From Sabethes cyaneus (taxonomy: Eukaryota; Arthropoda; Insecta; Diptera; Culicidae): DNA of 64,000 nucleotides. Position numbers and translations under genes: made by a program. Each line of letters starts with the position of its first letter. The first letter of the stretch is position 1. The notes beneath the pieces are model-generated. The model was not told where the DNA came from. It worked only from the letters and a program-made list of their open reading frames with translations, and ran no database searches. Location: NCBI RefSeq assembly GCF_943734655.1, contig NC_071354.1, positions 195,732,911 through 195,796,910 on the forward strand, in the 5' to 3' direction. Shown in pieces: positions 11,098 to 24,320 of this stretch.

Positions 11098-13466
11098 GGG
11101 GCCGTGCACTAATTACGTAAGGCATTATGGGGGGAGGGGGAGTTCCGCGAAATCTTAAAAAATCTTATTTGGGGGGGAGGGGGGCTTAATCATTTCTTAC
11201 GTAAGATTTTCACACACGAAAAAATTATGAAAAAGTCACATTTTTAATAGCAACTTATGTTATTTGTTACAAAATTTTTTAAATTGATGAGGTAAGTTGT
11301 GAAGTGTCGAAATCTTTCATGCTGCAAGGAAATGCATAGCAACCTGCTGAGTATTTTAGCCTTGTCCACTCAAGGAAACAGCAGTTGGCCTACTTGTTCC
11401 AGAGTCTCTGATGTCATCGGTTTATGCTGTTATTTATAATTTATAATTTATTCGTGTAATTCATAGGACAATTTGGGTCTAAATGAATACTTAAAAGTTA
11501 CTTAATTGTCAGTATTTACATTGTCAAGTGCACGAATTCGCTAGCGGTAAATGCGTGATGGTTCGTCAAAAAGAAAAAGGTCAGCAAAGCAGTTGAATTG
11601 TCTGACCATGGAAGCGATGGGAGAGTTGGCAGCATATTGCGTTGAATAGGAGTCTTCCTGTAGAATCATTCTAGGTCGTAAGACTCTTGAAGGTGCGTAG
11701 CGTCCGATTTGTGATAGGATGTCCGGTGCATCATATTCGCCAGTTAAAAGCTTGCAGCCAAACGACGATTGCGAAACCTCTCTACGTCGACTTAGCGTGC
11801 TTAAACCCAACAGACGACAGCGGTCTTCGTACGGTGTTAAGTTTTGCTGATCCCTCCACAAAAGGTGACGAAGTGCATGTCGAACAAATTTTCGCTGTAC
11901 GTTTTCCAGTCTGGCGGACCAGACAAACTCGTGCGAGTTCCAAACGATGCTCGCAAATTCCAGCGTTGACCGTACAATAGAGCAATAGAGAGCTTTGAAG
12001 CAGATCGGGTCATTGAATTCACCAGCAATCTTAAATATGAACCCAAGACTACGATTGGACTTGTCAACGATGGCAGAAATGTGGGACTTCATGGTGAGTT
12101 TCTCGTCCAGTAATACTCCAAGGTCCTTCACCTGTTCTACCCTATTCAATTTTGATCCGGAAATTTCGTAATCGAACTCTATTGCGCTTCTAGTGCGATG
12201 GAAACTGATGACGCAACATTTCTCCACACTCAGTAACAATTGATTCTTTACGCACCAGTCACTTAACAAGTCCAGAAGCTCCTGCAACATTCTGCAGTCC
12301 TCGATTCTTCTGACTTCAAGATAGATTTTCAGATCATCAGCGAAGAAAAGCCTTCCATCTTCACTGAGTAGTAACGCTGCATCATTTATGTAGATACAGA
12401 ATAGCAATGGTCCCAAATTGCTACCCTGTGGCACACCAGAACCATTTGTAAACGCGGCAGGCCGGCAGTTGCCAAGTTGTACGAAGAGTTGCCTATCCGT
12501 AAGGTAAGTTTCCAACCATCTGCACAATCTTGTGCTACACCCAAGTTTCTCCAACTTGCTTAAAAGAATAGTATGATTAACGGTATCAAAAACGGCCTTC
12601 AAATCAGTATAAACTGTATCCACTTGTGCATTGGCGCTCATACTATTTATGCAGAACGATGTAAAATTCACCAAAATTCGTTTTTACAGATTGCCCGGGA
12701 TCATTCCAACATATTTCGTTGCAATTTCCTATCTCTATCCCGCAAGGCAGCCGCAATCCCTTATGATATCACGAGAAATATTTTTGTTTAAAAGTACACA
12801 ATTAATGTATAGCTGTACCAATGGAACAAGTGCTTGATAAGCTACTATACAACAAAAATGTTTCTTGGGATATATTGTTCTTCTGTTCCCAAATATCTTG
12901 CCTGCCGTATGTGGCCAGAGTGGGGTCAGTATTTCGCTTCAAAGGAAACAGCGGTCATTACAGATCTGTACATTAGACGCAACGCAGTGCCAATTCCAAC
13001 ATAAGACCATGTCGCGTGTTATCTAGAAGAGGCAAAGAAGTTCTTTGTATACTACTTGACGAGGACACGTTTTCAGACGATTTAGATTGGATCAATGCGA
13101 ATTAAGTGAACGCTAGTGAGTTTCTGAGCATACACCAACATTTATTGACAACCTCAATGCTGAAATACGTTCTGTTCGTGAGGGGATTAAGGGATTTACA
13201 ATAGATAATTGATATTATTTGTTTTTTATGAATTTGTTTGAACTTTGGTTTTTATGAACTTGTTTGAACTTTGTTGACTGTTTCAATATTCTTTCAATGT
13301 CTATCTTTTTAAATAAAACTTGAATTTTGATGTTTCAAAAAATCTTACTAAGAATTTGTACGGGGGGGAGGGGGGATTGGCCAAAATCTTACAAAATCTT
13401 ATATAGGGGGAGGGGGGGGGGTTCAAAAATGAGGAAAAAGGCCTTACGTAATTATTGCACGGTCCC
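11098..13466. mobile_element. PIF/Harbinger-like TIR element (m3bp-type MITE) with a retrotransposon inside
   Basis: The left end is GGGGCCGTGCACTAATTACG. The right end, reverse complemented, is GGGACCGTGCAATAATTACG. TAA flanks both sides (11095-11097 and 13467-13469), the 3-bp TWA-type duplication of PIF/Harbinger. Just inside each end are G-rich phrases plus AAATCTTA words, mirrored between the two sides (11140-11200 and 13360-13420). No DDE transposase was found. Most of the 2.37-kb interior is a non-LTR retrotransposon fragment, so the parent MITE is probably only a few hundred bases long. Confidence 0.8.
11541..12674 (-). pseudogene. Non-LTR retrotransposon reverse transcriptase, 5'-truncated (Jockey/I-group)
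   Basis: A 377-codon open frame has RT motifs in order: DLKAVFDTVNH with the first catalytic Asp, SGVPQGSNLGPLLF, FFADDLKIYL with the paired Asp, then VEKCCVISFHR and VKDLGVLLDEKL. The C-terminal part (DRCRLLGLSTLSRRR) fits Jockey/I-type ORF2 proteins. Endonuclease and N-terminal RT are missing. Upstream at about 12675-12720 a shifted frame reads PGQSVKTN, the PGRSVxTN block, showing a frameshift. The 3' side runs to an AATTTATAATTTATAA tail near 11440. The exact clade cannot be fixed by eye. The catalytic motifs are intact although the element is dead. Confidence 0.88.
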
Positions 13467-13877
13467 TAACGCATTGTCGTTATTTTGCAGCCGGGAAAAA
13501 TTGCATGACCTGCAGAAATTTTGCAGAATAACATTTCTCATGAAGTCCTACACAAATACATGCGCGCTAGCTTCGTAAACATTATTGTGATTTTTAGTTC
13601 GGACGATGAAAAATTGTGATGGACGGATTTCAAACCGGTACGACGAATTTAAGAAATAAAGTCAGTTGCGTAATTTCGATAAAAAGCTTTAATAATAGCT
13701 TTTTAGTGAATTCAAAGGGCACGGATCGGAAGGTGTTTGAGTCAAATCAGCAGCAGAACTTTTGGAGTATTCTTTAAATCCACCTAAGAAATTATGAAAA
13801 TTAGAGTGGCTTTCCTTACTACGACGGGAATTAGAAATAAACCCTATCTTGGTTACTACGAGTGGCTTTAACTTTTT

Positions 13878-13998
13878 ACCTTTGTTATACTATAACAAAG
13901 GTTTAAAAATTGGTCTAAAAACACGAAATTGATCCGAGGCCCGGAGGGCCAAGCCACATATACCAATCGATAGGGTTCGACGATTTGAGCAATGTCTG

Positions 13999-14030
<32 letters not shown>

Positions 14031-15805
14031 ATGATTTTTTCTATCGCCTATTTCTCAGAGATGGCTGAACCGAATCGTTCGCTATTACTTTTGTTTGAAA
14101 GGTATTATTGTCTAGTAGATCACTATTGAGTTGTTTCGTGATACGACGTTTCGTTTAAAAGTTATAAGCAAAAATGTGAAAACTACGTGACACGGGTTTC
14201 TCCGGAACTACATGACCGATTTCAACGATCTTAGTATCAAATGAAAGCCCTTATTAAAGCTAAATTGTTCAGGAATTTTTAATTGAAAACAAACAAGTAG
14301 TTTAAAAGTTATGCTTAAAAAACCTGTTTTGACAAGGTAATAATTATCGCCTGTTTCTTAGAGATGGCCAAACCGATTTATGCGCTATTAGTCTCATTTG
14401 AAAGATAATATATCCTAATTGATCACTATTGAATGATTTTTTGATTGGACGTTTAATTTGAAAGTTATGAGTAACCGTATACACCACACCAAAATTAACA
14501 ATAATTTATAATGATTTTAACCAAGATAATTTACCTAATTTCAATTATTTTAATATCAAACGAGAGGTTTTGACACTACAAATATATATGCAAAATTTCA
14601 TAAGAATTGGTTTTACCGGTCAAAAGATATTAACCCTCGAACACTCGCGCCAACTTTTGTAACACAGTTACTTGCGCGCAAAATAGCCCTAAACCAAAGA
14701 AAACGTGTGCACTAGAGTTTTGACAGAGAAAACTTGGTTTTAGGTTTATCGAACCTTTGGAAGAGTTTCTTGAAATTGAAAGCTCTATCGTTTGGTGGAC
14801 TCCAAATGTTGATTAATCCCCCTAAAAGTGAAATAAATAAAATATTTTTCTTCAGTGTCAATATAACACATTGATGTGTTCTGCAAAGTTATAGAGCATA
14901 TTATTATAAGATATTTTGCTAAAGACATTAACCTTCTATCTCTGCAGCGAAAATAGAAAAATCTTATTTATTGTATATGAATTTGTAAAATCAGTTTTTC
15001 TATTTTTGCTCTTTTTGTAATTGTTGTATGACTTTTTCATGTACTACAAAATTGTACAAATAGTAAAAATATACAACTTTGCTGAAAATAGTATACCTGT
15101 ATGTTTGCTTGTTTAGGAACTGTAGAACTTTGATTATAAAGAATACCCTAACTTTGACTCCGAATTATCCGACTACTAGCAGACGGATACATTTCAAACA
15201 TTTTACATTTGCTGATAGTTTTGCTGCATACAGTTTCCCAACAATTTAAATTATTAATGCATTGAATAATTATGGCATTTTGCGCACAATAAGTTTGTTG
15301 AAGAATATACGTTAGTTAAACAACGTTTTGTAACTTTATAACAATATGGCGTTGAAAAACCTACACGTGTTGTACAAAATACAACAGCGTGAGTAACCGA
15401 AGGTTAATAAAAATTGATGAAAATTATTCAAGAAAACTCTATTGATGTGATTCAGATAGAATGGCATTACAGGAAACTATGCATAGCTCAAAAACCTATA
15501 AACTAGACCTTTACTAGACAATGTATATGTTAAAGAATGAGATTTCCTCTTACAACTTACTTTTATTTGCACTTGCTCAGGTTGTTAATAACAACTTATT
15601 TATCCTTACTCAGCAATTTTATGAAAAAAGGATCTATCAAAATTTAAAAGTGTTCCTATTTTGTTCAAATTTTGTAAACTTACTCAATTTTCAAAAATTT
15701 TATGTAAACCAACGCACTACGCAACGATAACCAATAGATGAATTATGTTCCGAAGACGATTTCGATTTCTATCTGAAATAGCAAGTAAGACCGTATAACA
15801 AAGGT
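13878..15805. repeat. AT-rich dispersed repeat bounded by TATAACAAAGGT
   Basis: The left edge is a perfect short hairpin, ACCTTTGTTATAC then TATAACAAAGGT (13878-13902). GTATAACAAAGGT recurs at 15793-15805 followed by CACCACTAGGTGG. Near the left is a (GT)n run (13994-14021). Two paragraphs beginning TTATCGCCT and containing AGAGATGGC...AACCGA are about 302 bp apart (14041 and 14345), a diverged internal duplication. No coding potential was seen. It may be a MITE-like or unclassified mosquito repeat. Confidence 0.6.
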
Positions 15806-18800
15806 TCCTTTCACCACTAGGTGGATTAAATCGGGTTTTTTAAATATCACACGATCGGTTTTTTCAAAACAGACCTATCACAAGTTCCCTTTTTGCGTCC
15901 ATGATTACCACGACTCTTAAACAAGTGAAAATTTAAAACAAACTTGCAAGCTGGGTTGACGTTTGAATGCAATTTAAACGAAAAATATGCAGACACATCT
16001 ATGATTAATCGTCCGAAAAACACTGACAGTAATTACTAGTCAACTTGTACTGTTGATCTATTGTGATATCTCCCGGGCGTACCTATTGCTCGATTTTTTT
16101 TAAATTAAGGTTTTTTGGCTTTAATTTTTTTCCAAAAAAGACACGTTTGTTTTATGATTGCGCAGAAAAGTAATATCATCCAATGTTATGCTTTTGATAC
16201 ACTAAATTCGAATAAATATTCAGCACAACGCTGGTTGACCGTCTTTGACGGTTGCTGAAGCGCTGGACAAAGAAATCGCACGAACATCGGATGTCACTTG
16301 ACACATATTTACAATCCATTTTCGGATTTCATTTTCTGCTCATTAGCCTAGGCAACAATCCAAAATTGTTTCTTTTCTGGTTTGAATTTTAAAAACGTGC
16401 AATCAAACCGTTTGAAACACATTACGAGCTCTTTGTAAATACAACCGCTCTACGTTTCACTATAAATTAATAGATAGATAGGCTCCAAAAGTCAAAAAGG
16501 CGGGTTGCAAAAGCCACGGCTTAGAGACAAGGCACATTTCACGACCTAAAGCCCCAGCGAAACGGACATAAGAGAATTGGTGTCATCGTCAAAGAAAAAT
16601 AAATTACCCTAACCCATCCCTTCCGGGGGAATGCATCTGCCTGGCGCTCAACCGCGTTTTTTCCTTCGCGGTAATCGGAAACAAAATTGCCAGGCGAGGT
16701 GGCTTTGGGGTAACTCTCCTTCGGTATAAAAACAATTGTATCACCTTGGCGCACACGAAAAACCGCAAAAAGTGTTTCACACACCATCCCTCATGGCGGT
16801 GGGGAAAACCGCAAACACAGCCACACGCAGTCCACCACAATGGGATGGGTTGTGGTGATAATTTCGAAAGAGAGAGAAAGACTTCGTTCCTTAAACTACG
16901 CCACAGCTGTTATTTGGATGGCGCAGTTCCCAACGACAGAGGAGAGTGATAGAGTTGTTCCAAATGTCAAACCGAGGTTGCGCCAAAACTGACAGTAGTA
17001 TAATTATTTACCAACGCCCAATCTTTACACCTTGAAGGCAGCGGAAAAAAATTAAAATCACATTAATAATAAAACCTGCGTTATCAACACCGTTGACGGC
17101 CTGCAGCATTGTTTCGGCTGCGGCTGTAACAGAGTATATCAGAGGAGCAGCCAGCGGTTTGGACAACAACAATTGGTACACAATAACAACTTTATATTTT
17201 TATGGATACGGGTGCAATTCAGTTTACTCATCACGCTCGCCTCGCATGGCGTGAAAAGTGCTATAAAAGTTAGTAAAGTGTTTTACTCTTTCAATTAGTG
17301 GCTGCTATTAACTTTTACACTTCGCTGATTGTTCGGTGAAAAGATGTTGGCAGCGTTCCCCCCACTTTTCCTGGTGTGGAAAGCTATGATTAGCTACCTC
17401 TGCTTAGCTACCAAGGTAGTATGAGATATGGATTTTTACGTGCATAATTACGCACTACAGATGCAAAGATAGAGAGAAACTAGCAACATTTTAATCAACG
17501 TTTCTTTGTGGATTCAGTTTATTTGTTTTTATTTTTATGCCAAGTAGCTGAAGGGCACAAACGAACTTCGCGTGACCAATTTGTTTTTGAAAAGTTACAT
17601 TTGACAAAGTCTTAGATACCTCAGCAAAACGCAAGAAAAATAATTATAAAAACTTTTTCAATTTTGCTGAACAGTTTTTTTCAGCGGAACACTCCCAGTT
17701 CGGATACGTGATCAACTTTACCAAATCAAAATTGCATACCATGTGTAGGCAAAGTTCCTTCCAGCAGAAATGTTTCGCCATTTCTCATAAAAAATATAAG
17801 AATTTTATAGGTGATTAAAAGCGTACTCAGAAAACTATCTGCTAAAACAAAGCGACTGTTCTTTGAGCGGCCCATTACCGCGGAATCGACTGCCCCTGCG
17901 ACCACGACGAGTGACCGAACGAGCACGAACGTACGAACGAAGTAGAATTGTAAACTTATTAAACGTTTTTTATATACATTCCCCGCTTTGTGGAAGAGGC
18001 GTGTCAAATTTAAATCAATCTATGTTCAGCGTTTATAACCCATCCATCCAGTGCGCTTCGACCCCGCGAAGACGAACGCGTCGGTTCGGTTCGACGACAA
18101 CGGCGACGACGATGACGACGGCGAGACAGAGAGGGGAGAACTTGTAATGGCCGGTTGGCGATTAGAGCGAATAGCATTGTCTGCCTGACAGACAGGCAAG
18201 GGTTCCGTCGTCATTGGTAACAGAATACCCCCTCGATTTTTCCACCTGCAAACCCCTAGGAGCTCGAAAATTTTGAAAATTGTTTCACCACACTTTTTGG
18301 AACTACCATAAACAATCGTCCCTCGACAGTAAATTTCTATGTCCTCACATGAAAACGGTTCAACTGCCTCGGCAATTGATTGTAATGAAGGTGGATTTCA
18401 TTTTCGCGTGGCTTACGAGCATAGATCCGGAGGATCGTGTCTGCAATTTGTACCTCTCACACGGAATATCACACCTTGCGGACCGAAACAGTCGTCAACT
18501 GAAATCAACACGGCAAAAACGTGGTGGCAGCACGTGCCCCCACAATCAGCTAAACATCGCGCGCAACCGGCGGATTTCCTCCGCTCAAACTCAAACTAGA
18601 CAAATCGAATCCTTTCACCGGCCGTAAATTGAAGTCAAAGGGCATGGGCGCTCGGTACGGAACGGAGCTCGGAATTTTTTTCCCGATCTAATTTGAATTC
18701 TCGCTGCAAGCGTTCACGCGTCTTAGGCGCGCTATCAATCAACGGGTCATCGGCGCGGGTCACTCCGCGAGAAAACTCCGCATTGCCGATAGTCGTCGTC

Positions 18801-20848
18801 GTGCTTATTACCCGTGTGCTTTCAGGATTAGGGCGCCAAAAGAATCAAAACAACGGTCGATCGTGCGATAATTTCTCATCAACCGTCCATCCATTCCAAG
18901 AGCGATGGAGACCGGAGTCGTGGAGATCATCAATCCAACCGCGTAGTCTCCGCGCAGCCGCTCAGGTTCGCATCTTTTGATTGATGATTTGATCAAGTGC
19001 ACGCATTTATCACTCGTTGCGATGTTTTGATGTGAAAAGAGTTGTTGCCTTGATGGGACTATGATTCGTACCTTATCCAGGCCAGCTCGAACCCGGGGCG
19101 TCGAGATTAATTGTGAGACATAAACGAGCAGCCTCCCCGCCATCATCGGCGTCGTCGTGGTTGTCGTCGCCGCCGCCGCCACCGTCGCTGTTGTTCGCCA
19201 TCGGACAGCGGCAATTTGTCGAAAGGAATTTTATATCGGAGCTGTTGATTATGTTTTGAACTGTTCGATGGAATCTAAACGCAATTAACCCCGCAGGTGT
19301 GTAATTTGAAGAAATCTTGAGTGGATTCTTCGTGGACTCACATCGTTACCGATTGGTACGTGAAAAGTTGAAAACGACATTAATCAATCATGCCTTTTTT
19401 GATACTCGCGCGATTGTGAGGAAAGCCTCGTTATGGTTTGAGGGAGCCGCGAGCGAAGGATAAAATTAATTTACATTGGTCTAAATAATGATATCTGAAT
19501 ATCTCCAGCTTTGGAAGAAAGCTGTTCATTTACTGCTGATTTTCTTTCTCTACAAGCATTAGTTGTGCGCCTGCTGCCTTCTTTTTCCGATTGACTATCC
19601 TAGTCTAGCCTAGCTTGCTCTTTAGGGTATCAAGCAATAACTGGAATCGTACCCATTTGCCAATCTTTGTAGACCTATGAGAAATCAAGACCTCGTTCCA
19701 GTGAAAACGTCCAGGTACGCCATGTGGTCATCAATTTCGCAATCAATCATATCCGATGATTAGCTTGGAAATTCTGCGAACGAAACTGTTCGTATATGAG
19801 TAGAAATCGAGGGGGGGGGATGGAGAAACTGAAAAAGATTATTCTGGATGAACGATAAAATATGCATTCGTGAAGTCTAGTCTGCCTGGTACGACGCTGT
19901 GGCTGTTATTTGCAAATAGAGCTCTAATCTAATCCAATCCAAGACCAGACGGCTCATAGATTTAATTACACACTTCACCCGTGTGAAATAGTTATAATAA
20001 ATGATTAAACCCTGCACAAAATGTTGGTCTCAACGGAAAATTCTTGAAACAATCCTTTGCTAAAAGGTAATAAAAGCGACTTTCAATAGAAAGAAAAGAG
20101 AATTTTGAAAAATGTTCAAGAATTATTGTTCTGACTTTTTTTGGAATTTTCGACTGCCGTGGAAAATTTTGTCTGAAAATTTTTCAAGATAATATTTTTC
20201 CTGGATAGCGCAGAAAAATTTTCTTAAGTTGATGAGATAGTTTTCTTTGTAAAAAAATCTTTGTTCTACGATACTTGGTTCAAGAATTATGAACTTTTGA
20301 AATACATAAACAATATCCGTGAAAATCGGAAAATTTTACTTTGAGTTTTCTGGGCTTTCGAATTTTTAAAATATGGTTTTCATTAATAAGCTTATAGACT
20401 ATGCCCGTATGCAAAATTTTATGAAATTCTGAGACTCTTCTGAAAAATACCCTGGTCTGAAGCGGTTGCCTTGAGAAACCACAGGTGGAGCAGTGAATTC
20501 ACCGCTAACGAGAAAGAAAGTTGAAAATTAGTTGAAAGTTCTACTAAGACGCTTAAAAACAATTTATAATTATTCTGAATTATCAACGATTTGAACTGCC
20601 AACTGACGGCGGATGGAAATCGGGGAGCACGGTTAACGATCGCTGTTTTAATTGGGTCACTCCGTTTTTTTTTCTGAAAATTCAGTATCAAAACACCGTT
20701 AAAAGCGAACACGAAATTATAACAGTAAATTTGCTGTAAATTCTCTTGTATTTCTCGGATCAAAACTGAGTTTGTAGGGCAGTTTTATACATATAATCCA
20801 ATCTATTAAATTTCGGTTTAGGAAGTTTTGAACTATACAGGAAAGGGT
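15806..20848. other. Largely unique DNA; no supported gene
   Basis: 16500-17300 and 17860-19330 are GC-richer and look like single-copy DNA, with CGACGA/GCCGCC triplet runs near 18090-18120 and 19150-19190. Minus-strand frames of 124 codons (18808-19182) and similar are short, overlap others and show no family resemblance. 19500-20848 is AT-rich with no recognised content. Host regulatory or untranslated sequence is possible; nothing decides it. Confidence 0.4.
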
Positions 20849-22179
20849 GTTAGGTAGCTTAGTGCAGATATTTCGGGGGGTGATATTTAACGAGAAAAAT
20901 CCTTCTACGCATATGGTCAAATCTCAATTGTTACAGAGTTATTGAACATTTTCAGTTCCCCGCTCTGTTTGTCTTAAATCAGCTCTAATATAAAAACTAT
21001 GCTAGCAAGCTCAATTTGGTTACTTTCAATCGAAAGCTGAGAAAATTTTGTACTGAAAATTGGTCTTAAACCTCCTACTTCGCGAATTTTAGTAACTTTT
21101 TAGAAGCAAAAAGCTTTCTAATAAGTGTTTCTCAAGACGTTTTTATCGAATTTCTCCTAAGAATGTGTGATAATAATGATTGCTGTTATTCACCAAGTTA
21201 AAGCTCTGGTGCCGTTTTCCAATTCGTTCTTTGACGTAAAACGCCTATCTCTTTTAGTTTCGTGGCAATTTCATTTTAAACTTGTCTTATTAGGTGTTGA
21301 AAACTGCAAGAATTCATACATCACGCATAGCACACTAGAGTACCGCGTGCGATGAACACAATCTGACACGTGACGTATTTCACGCCAACTCGACCAAAAG
21401 TTGGCACGAGCCTCTCAGAATTCCATGAAACTTTGGGTGTTTAAAGAGTTCATGTAAATAAACAACTTTGCATACTTAGTTTTTCCAAAATTGGTCTAGA
21501 CTAACTTTTGGAAAGGGCGCCTTTTTTTCCCTGTTCTTAATAAAAAATATAACTCAAAAACCTACACAACACCTACCTACCTACAAAAAAAAACAATCTA
21601 TGGGTAACTTTTAGAAAATGTTCTGAATTTTCATAAAAATATACTTAATAAAAAAATTTAAAAATTAATTTCTACACTGAAAAAAAGCATTTCAAAAATT
21701 AAAAATCGATTTCCTAAAAAACGCCATCTCAAAAATTGATGAAATTTTTTTTTAAGATAGATAGTTACGTGGCCTACAAATCTTCCATACATCGCAAGAT
21801 GGTCGAATTGAAGGGAAAAAAGTTTTCCGAACAAAACCTTTTTAAAGTGCTTACCGGAAAATATGGTATTTTAGTATTTTCGAAATTTTGGCTGGTAAAT
21901 GGCTAGGTAATGCGTACCATCGGTGCCTTGTGCACTGGGCATAAAATAGACCCCACAGTGGTTCACAGCCTCTTACCTAGCAACTCCTACCCCAACCTCC
22001 TCGTGGTACCAGCCGGGATACGAGCAACCTCGGGTGGAGATCGGGTAACCAACCCCGGTTGAAACCAAGGTCGTATGCTGACAGGGGGGAGGGCTCCTTC
22101 GAGCTACGTTGGCCCTCCGGCGATACTGTGGGGTTGGTTGCGGGCTTTGCAAGCCTGAACCACTAAAAAAACCAAAGCA

Positions 22180-22386
22180 ATGGACTCCGTAAGTAATAAT
22201 AATAACTCTAATCGGAACAATCGGCAAAGACCCAGGCGACGAAAACGGACTAACGATTGGAAATTAGGAACATGGAACTGTCGGTCTCTAAATTTCCTCG
22301 GAAGTACCCACGTGCTTTCTAAAGAAGTGAAGAGCCGCAAGTTCGACATCGTAGCGCTGCAGGAGGTATGCTGGAAAGGAACGATG
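22180..22386 (+). CDS. RTE EN-RT protein, N-terminal part (before insertion)
   Basis: 69 codons from ATG. There is an Asn/Arg-rich start, then LGTWNCRSLN, which is the first catalytic block of the apurinic-like endonuclease (Asn), and FDIVALQEVCW with the metal-binding Glu. The frame then meets the inserted TIR element, and translation would read a few foreign codons to a stop at 22422. It resumes in phase at 24321. Start chosen: the first ATG downstream of the 5' region, just before the conserved block; an upstream non-ATG start cannot be excluded. Confidence 0.88.
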
Positions 22387-24315
22387 CACATAGGAGTATT
22401 TGACCCAAAAAGTTGGCCATAAGTCCGAAATATAAAATGCATGATTTTTATTTATGTGTAGTATATGCAATCTCAGCATAGTCTACTAGTCACGTTAGTA
22501 TCATTTTGAACTGAATTCGTGCTTTTCTTCGCTCAGCAAGCTGCCTATTTAGAACGCCATTCGGCAGTAAATTTTTTCGCTTTTAAAATGCGTTCTTCCG
22601 CTCGTTGGTGCAAAAACCTAAAAATCCGAGTGAAATAGTGTCTATTCACCATGGGTAAGTATTTATCAGCAAAGAAGAATGTTTTTCAATAGTTTTCATG
22701 TATAACTGCATAAAATAAATGAATGTCTTCGATACGAATAGTGATTACGAAAATTACCCCAAAAATAGTGGTAAGATCTTGATACTTTAATCAATGTTTT
22801 AGTAACCTTCCGAGCATGTCCCGGCAAAATTTCAATCACCATCAGATAGGTCAAACATCACAGAATATAGTGGATTCGAAAAATCTTCCGCATGGTTCCG
22901 CTTTGTCGTTTTTTAGACATTTAATTTTTTTAAGGTAGGAGTCGTGCGGGTAAGACCGGCACAGGGGATAAGACCAGCACCCATAGAGTTTTACTAGAAT
23001 GCATTAATCAATTGTGTTATTAAACGCTCAACATGTTTGTATTCATTATTTCAGATGTTTTAAAACAGATCGAGCTTACTATAAATCGTCAAATATCAAA
23101 ATAATAAACAAAACAAACGCGAGTGTCGCTAACGCGCAGCCCATTGTAACTTTTGCGAGTAGGTTTTATGCTTTACTCAGAAGAAGTTTCAAACTAAATT
23201 TTAAGATTTTATATATTCTAGCTAGTATTGTTTGCCGGCAGTGAGATTTAAGTAGAAATATGATAGGTTAATAAATGTATAAAAATCGTCTTAAAAAATG
23301 TGCCATGGGAGTAAGACCGACACCTTTCGAACGGGGTAAGAAAAGCATACTTGCAGGTCGCTGGTAACAGTCTCAGTCTGCGTTTGTTTCGCACTGAATC
23401 ATTTCACACACTCGTTCAAAGTCATTTGTAGAGAAAAAGATGTTATTCAATGTTACGGAGAACCCTCATTATGGTTACCGTACATGTACCGTATTAATGA
23501 CTATCGTCCGATCAACAAATCAGTAAACTGACCACTTTCGCGGAGGTTAACGGAAGTTATTCGACTCTGGTCATTAAGGTATATGATTTGATACGATTGG
23601 GCTTGCCATCGAGTTCTAGAGTGATACGAGGAAGCACACGATGGGCTTAGTTAATTTTAAATTTCTTTTATTCTCATATTATGTATTCCGGGTTCCAACC
23701 CCTTCGAAATTACAGACTAAACTTCGGAAGGTATGTTTAAATTATTCTTAATAAAAACAATATACTGTACTAAATAAAACTTTCTTAGGAAATTTTCAAG
23801 AACACAATGCAACAGAGTTGTTTTGAATAGACTTCTGCTAAGTTCGGATCCATTCATTAGTAGCTCAAGGTTGATACCAAGAAAAAAAGCAAATCTTCTT
23901 CAACCGAAACGTTGAACATGTTGAAGATAAATCAATTTCAAACTGAAGAACATGAGGAATGCAGCGACTATGAAACAGAAGACTAGAATGTGATGCTCCT
24001 ATACGTATACGTACACACCTACACATTTACATACATGCATATACTTTTACATCACACATACACCTCTACATGCTCACATACATACAGACACACATACATA
24101 CACACATCTCAACACCTGGTTATGTTCTTAATCAGTTTTTTATAAATATAAGAGAAAGACACGAATTGCACTTTACAGGGGATTAGTTGGCAATTTCTTT
24201 AACTTTATATGCAGAATTGGGAAATATTTAATTTCTGATCATATTTTATCAATATCGACTGGAAAGAAGCAATTTAGAATTTTGGCCAGCTTTTTGGTGC
24301 AAATACTCCTACGTG
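22387..24315. mobile_element. 1.93-kb non-autonomous TIR element inside the RTE ORF
   Basis: The ends are CACATAGGAGTATTTG and, reverse complemented, CACGTAGGAGTATTTG, matching inward for about 35 bp. CGATG flanks both sides (22382-22386 and 24316-24320). Removing the element and one CGATG joins the RTE frame exactly. An alternative boundary at the TA inside each end (GGAGTATTTG... with TA duplication) also keeps the frame, so 5-bp versus TA duplication is not settled. CAC ends with a 5-bp duplication would fit Transib; a TA duplication would fit pogo/mariner. Interior phrases GGGTAAGACCGGCAC, GGGATAAGACCAGCAC and GGAGTAAGACCGACAC repeat near 22945, 22963 and 23307. No transposase is readable. 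Confidence 0.85.
23995..24112. repeat. Degenerate (TACACA)n tract
   Basis: Alternating TACA/CACA/CATA words (ACATACATAC, CACACATACA) fill this stretch near the right end of the TIR element. It is an imperfect microsatellite. Confidence 0.8.
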
Positions 24316-24320
24316 CGATG

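Noticed and set aside
23861..23986. Acidic C-terminal-like frame (LKVDTKKKSKSSSTETL... to SDYETED) inside the 22387-24315 element
   Set aside because: Only about 40 codons, preceded by two adjacent stops, with no transposase motif; suggestive of a transposase tail but not supportable.
24282..24320. ATG at 24282 as the native start of the RTE protein
   Set aside because: These codons lie within the terminal inverted repeat of the inserted element; the native frame comes from 22180-22386.
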